From the NCBI GenBank assembly GCA_963751355.1, contig CAVVVS010000132.1:1-56817 (forward strand): 56,817 nt of DNA, written 5' to 3'. Every line of letters begins with the position of its first letter. Positions within the stretch are counted from its first letter, which is position 1. Position numbers and translations under genes: made by a program. Source of the DNA: CAVVVS01 sp963751355. GTDB lineage: Bacteria; Bacteroidota; Ignavibacteria; Ignavibacteriales; Ignavibacteriaceae. The notes under the pieces were generated by a model. That model worked only from the letters and a program-made list of their open reading frames with translations, did no database searches and was not told the DNA's origin. Below, in pieces: positions 54,126-56,817 of the stretch.

Positions 54126-55496
54126 ATGGAAATAATTTTTTTAATAATAGGATTAATTGTAGGTGCACTTAGTGCATGGCTCATCGCTTCTTTCCGGTAT
54201 GCAAGTAAAAAAGGAATTCCTCCTGCCGAAGTTGAAGAACTAAAAAATCAAATTAATAATTTAAACATAGAAAAAAGTAAAGCTGAAGAGGGTAAAAAAA
54301 TCCTTGATGAAAACCTCAAAAAAACTAGTGAAGAATTATCTTCCGAGAGAGGGAAAGTTACTGAGTTAAAATCTGTTCTTTCTACAACAGAAGCCAATTA
54401 TAAAAATTTAAAGGAAAAGTTGGTTGAACAAAAATCGGAGATAGAAAAACTGCAGGAGAAATTTACTAAGGAATTTGAAAATCTTGCGAATAAAATTTTT
54501 GAGGAAAAAGGGAATAAATTCACCGAGCAGAACAAAGAAAAATTAGGAGAAATTTTAAACCCGTTAAGGGAAAGAATTGCAGAATTTGAGAAGAAGGTTG
54601 ACGAAAGCAGTAAAGAAAGTATAAAGGGACACGCATCACTAAAAGAACAATTAAATATGCTTAAAGATTTAAATCAGCAAGTCACCCAGGAAGCAAAAAA
54701 TCTTACCAATGCACTTAAAGGACAGACTAAAACACAGGGAAACTGGGGCGAGTTTATTCTTGAAAGTATACTTGAAAAATCCGGACTTGTAAAAGGTCGC
54801 GAATATTTGGTCCAGGAAAGCATTACTTCCGAAAGCGGGAAGCGTTATCAGCCGGATGTTCTGATTAATCTTCCGGAGAACAAAACGATTGTTGTCGATT
54901 CAAAAGTATCATTAGTTGCTTATGAACGGTTTTCTTCCGCCGAAGATGAGGATGAACGGGCTGCTGCCTTACGGGATCATATCATTTCCATAAAAAATCA
55001 CATCAAGGGTCTGAGCGCAAAAAATTATCAAAATCTTTATCAAATACAAAGTCTGGATTTTGTCTTAATGTTCCTTCCGGTTGAACCCGCATTCAGTTTG
55101 GCGGTACAGTATGATGTATCTTTGTTTAATGATGCGTTTGAGAAGAATATAGTTATTGTTTCGCCCTCAACATTATTGGCTACCTTAAGAACAATCGCAA
55201 GTATCTGGCGGCAGGAAAATCAAAATAAATACGCATTAGAAATAGCAAGACAAAGCGGCGCTCTTTATGATAAATTTGTAGGTTTTGTTGATGATTTATC
55301 AGCCGTTGGAACAAAGATAGATTCGGCAAAAGACAGCTACTTAAATGCAATGAAAAAACTGAAGGACGGAAGCGGTAATCTTGTAAGAAGAGCGGAGAAG
55401 ATAAAAAAATTGGGAGCAAAAGCCACAAAATCTTTACCGCAATCTATTGTAGACGGTGCCGATGAGGATGACAATAATTTATTCCTCGATGAGTGA
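54126..55496 (+). CDS. rmuC: DNA recombination protein RmuC
   Basis: 456 aa. An N-terminal membrane helix (IFLIIGLIVGALSAWLIASF) is followed by a long coiled coil (~30-160, rich in E/K/L), then the RmuC nuclease-fold domain: KTQGNWGEFILESILEKSGL, YQPDVLINLPENKTIVVDSK, RDHIISIKNHIKGLSAKNY, FVLMFLPVEPAFSLAV and VSPSTLLATLRTIASIWRQE. Length and order are normal for RmuC, which limits recombination of inverted repeats. Confidence 0.95.
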   Translation: MEIIFLIIGLIVGALSAWLIASFRYASKKGIPPAEVEELKNQINNLNIEKSKAEEGKKILDENLKKTSEELSSERGKVTELKSVLSTTEANYKNLKEKLVEQKSEIEKLQEKFTKEFENLANKIFEEKGNKFTEQNKEKLGEILNPLRERIAEFEKKVDESSKESIKGHASLKEQLNMLKDLNQQVTQEAKNLTNALKGQTKTQGNWGEFILESILEKSGLVKGREYLVQESITSESGKRYQPDVLINLPENKTIVVDSKVSLVAYERFSSAEDEDERAAALRDHIISIKNHIKGLSAKNYQNLYQIQSLDFVLMFLPVEPAFSLAVQYDVSLFNDAFEKNIVIVSPSTLLATLRTIASIWRQENQNKYALEIARQSGALYDKFVGFVDDLSAVGTKIDSAKDSYLNAMKKLKDGSGNLVRRAEKIKKLGAKATKSLPQSIVDGADEDDNNLFLDE

Positions 55497-55537
55497 CTAA
55501 ATAATCATCTCAGTAAAATATTTGCAGGATAATTAGT

Positions 55538-55745
55538 ATGTCCGAAAAGAAAAAAATATATTGAAGGGATTTTCAATTTCTGCGATCGTTGGTGTGAAAG
55601 ATGCGACTTTACGTCAAATTGTTTTTTGTTTACTAATGAATCGAAAATTAAAACATACGAAATATTGAATGATAATCTTCCTTCTGACTATAAAGAAATG
55701 TTTAAAAAAGAAATTGAAGAAATAGAAGCCGATATTGATGATTAA
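55538..55745 (+). pseudogene. Small Cys-rich protein (CDRWCERC type), frameshifted near its start
   Basis: ATG 55538 opens MSEKKKIY and stops at once, but frame +1 gives IEGIFNFCDRWCERCDFTSN and 37 further residues to a stop at 55743. Removing one A from the A7 run (55550-55556) joins them into a 68-aa protein. FCDRWCERCDFTSNCF has Cys spaced C-x3-C-x2-C-x6-C, suitable for zinc or an Fe-S cluster; similar small proteins occur in Bacteroidetes to my knowledge. The remainder is charged and helical. It is not in any standard gene call because of the break. Confidence 0.6.
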
Positions 55746-55848
55746 AGGCCTTTTATTTTCCCAATACCCACATCCTTCATAACCCCATTATTACAAACTC
55801 ATCAGGTTTTTTTGTAACGTGAAATATTATTTCCCCATGCGTAGAATC

Positions 55849-56295
55849 TCATCCCATTTCCTGCTTTGTTACAGGCATTACCGAAAGTCTGTTTCCCTTC
55901 TGAACAAGTTTCATGTTTTTCAGTTTAGGATTCTTTTTAATTTCATAAAGTGATACATGATTCTTCAGCACTTTGACCAATTTAATATCAACCATATACC
56001 AGGTAGGATTAGCGGGATCGCTCGACGGAAAGAAATGTTTACTGTCCGGGTCAAATTGTGTATGATCGGCGTAACCTTCTTTAACAATCTCGCAAACTCC
56101 CACGACTGCAGCCGGGTCTGTATTGCTATGGTAAAATAAAACACCGTCTCCAATTTTCATATCATCGCGCATAAAATTTCTAGCTTGATAATTTCTTACT
56201 CCATCCCAGAAAGTTCTTTGGTTTTTACTATTCTTCAAATCTTCAATTGAGAAATTCGAAGGTTCGGATTTTACCAGCCAATATCGTTTTCCCAT
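55849..56295 (-). CDS. EVE-domain protein (Thyn1-like), 3' end altered by a frameshift
   Basis: 148 aa as read. RYWLVKSEPSNFSIEDLK, TFWDGVRNYQARNFMRDDMK, GDGVLFYHSNTDPAAVVGVC and PTWYMVDIKLV are the EVE (PUA-like) fold, which binds modified bases in nucleic acid. The chain ends VTKQEMG, but deleting one A in GAAATGG (55857-55859) gives QEWDEILRMGK and a stop at 55827, which is the usual family ending. Only about seven residues differ, so the protein probably still folds. Confidence 0.9.
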   Translation of the reverse strand: MGKRYWLVKSEPSNFSIEDLKNSKNQRTFWDGVRNYQARNFMRDDMKIGDGVLFYHSNTDPAAVVGVCEIVKEGYADHTQFDPDSKHFFPSSDPANPTWYMVDIKLVKVLKNHVSLYEIKKNPKLKNMKLVQKGNRLSVMPVTKQEMG

Positions 56296-56639
56296 TTTTT
56301 CTCCTGATTGAAATTTATTCTAATAAAAAGATTAGCTGCTTATTAATTTATCAAATTATAATGTATTTAACGATAAGCAAGTATTGAAATTAAAGTGTTT
56401 GTGATTAGAAATAATTTCCTTTATTTACTGAGTGATAAGAAAATATAAAAATGTATCACATTTGATTTAACAATGAAGCCTAAAAATCTTTACAAACTGT
56501 GCTTGGGTATTTATTCGCCGGCGAGATTGTGAATTTTTAATAAAATATTTAAAATATACTGAAGAAAAGACAGCAGCATTGTTTATTAAATTGATATTCA
56601 CAACAGTCATTAATATATTAACGCATTGAATATATAACT
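56296..56639. other. 344-bp divergent intergenic region
   Basis: AT-rich spacer between the EVE gene (-) and the DUF4159 gene (+). No RNA gene, hairpin-plus-T terminator or repeat could be recognised. Confidence 0.5.
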
Positions 56640-56817
56640 ATGAAAAAAAATTTAATAGCTTTATTTGTAATAATCGGAGTTGTCTATCTTTACCCTCAGA
56701 GCGAGGGCAATTTTCAGATTGCACGTTTAAAATATGACGGCGGAGGCGATTGGTATAACGGGCAAACCGAGGAACCAAATCTTCTGAATTTTGTACAAAA
56801 GCATACGAATATCCTGG
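56640..56817 (+). CDS. DUF4159 domain protein (3' partial)
   Basis: The first 59 codons only. MKKNLIALFVIIGVVYLYPQ is a signal peptide or signal anchor, and NFQIARLKYDGGGDWYNGQ with EPNLLNFVQKHTN is the start of DUF4159, a domain of FCB-group proteins usually found in clusters with BatA/VWA proteins such as the one at 48923. The gene runs off the right edge. Confidence 0.85.
   Translation, partial: MKKNLIALFVIIGVVYLYPQSEGNFQIARLKYDGGGDWYNGQTEEPNLLNFVQKHTNIL

Noticed and set aside
1..56817. CRISPR array, prophage, integrase or transposase
   Set aside because: No regularly spaced repeats and no recognisable phage, integrase or transposase protein anywhere in the window.

Overview
The window looks like chromosomal DNA of an AT-rich bacterium of the Ignavibacteria/Chlorobi side of the FCB group. 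This rests on secreted proteins ending in type IX secretion (T9SS) sorting tails with the NYPNPFNP motif, a seven-gene suf operon with a distal Rrf2 gene, a YfhO-type membrane protein, BatA/DUF4159-type proteins and a candidate Bacteroidetes-like promoter. No rRNA, tRNA, CRISPR array, transposase or phage gene was found.

Layout. (1) 1-9.1 kb: four secreted T9SS cargo proteins, namely a beta-helix protein (5' end outside the window), two tandem paralogues (unrecognised N-terminal domain plus TolB-like propeller) and a GH172/DUF2961 enzyme broken by a frameshift. (2) 9.1-16.3 kb, minus strand: Fe-S assembly genes sufB-C-D-S-U, a SufT/MIP18-like gene and a bacilliredoxin, followed by an Rrf2 regulator. 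(3) 16.5-36.8 kb: a mosaic surface-polysaccharide region on both strands (glycosyltransferases, two sugar-nucleotide SDR enzymes, WlbA/WlbB/WecB-like enzymes, a Wzx-like flippase, methyltransferases, a GT-methyltransferase fusion and two gene remnants). (4) 37.0-40.0 kb: a tight type III polyketide synthase / methyltransferase / FAD-oxidoreductase operon, probably for a phenolic lipid or quinone. (5) 40.1-44.6 kb: a GroES-like protein, a small SAP-like protein and three pilin-like genes behind a textbook sigma-54 promoter, with repeated TGACGTCA-type boxes upstream and a sigma-54 response regulator gene next to them. (6) 44.9-56.8 kb: aconitase, a TlpA-type N-terminal protein without thioredoxin domain, BatA/VWA protein, HflX, an ammonia-lyase with an unusual Ser-Ser-Gly triad, RmuC, a small Cys-rich protein, an EVE protein and the start of a DUF4159 protein.

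The most notable signals are the self-contained sigma-54 regulator/promoter/pilin-like module (40.9-44.6 kb), the polyketide operon, and the tandem secreted propeller proteins. Four reading frames are each broken by exactly one extra base (about 8507, 17281, 55550 and 55857), which looks more like residual sequencing error than decay. Intergenic inverted-repeat elements occur at 40516-40585, 44738-44830 and 47188-47307.
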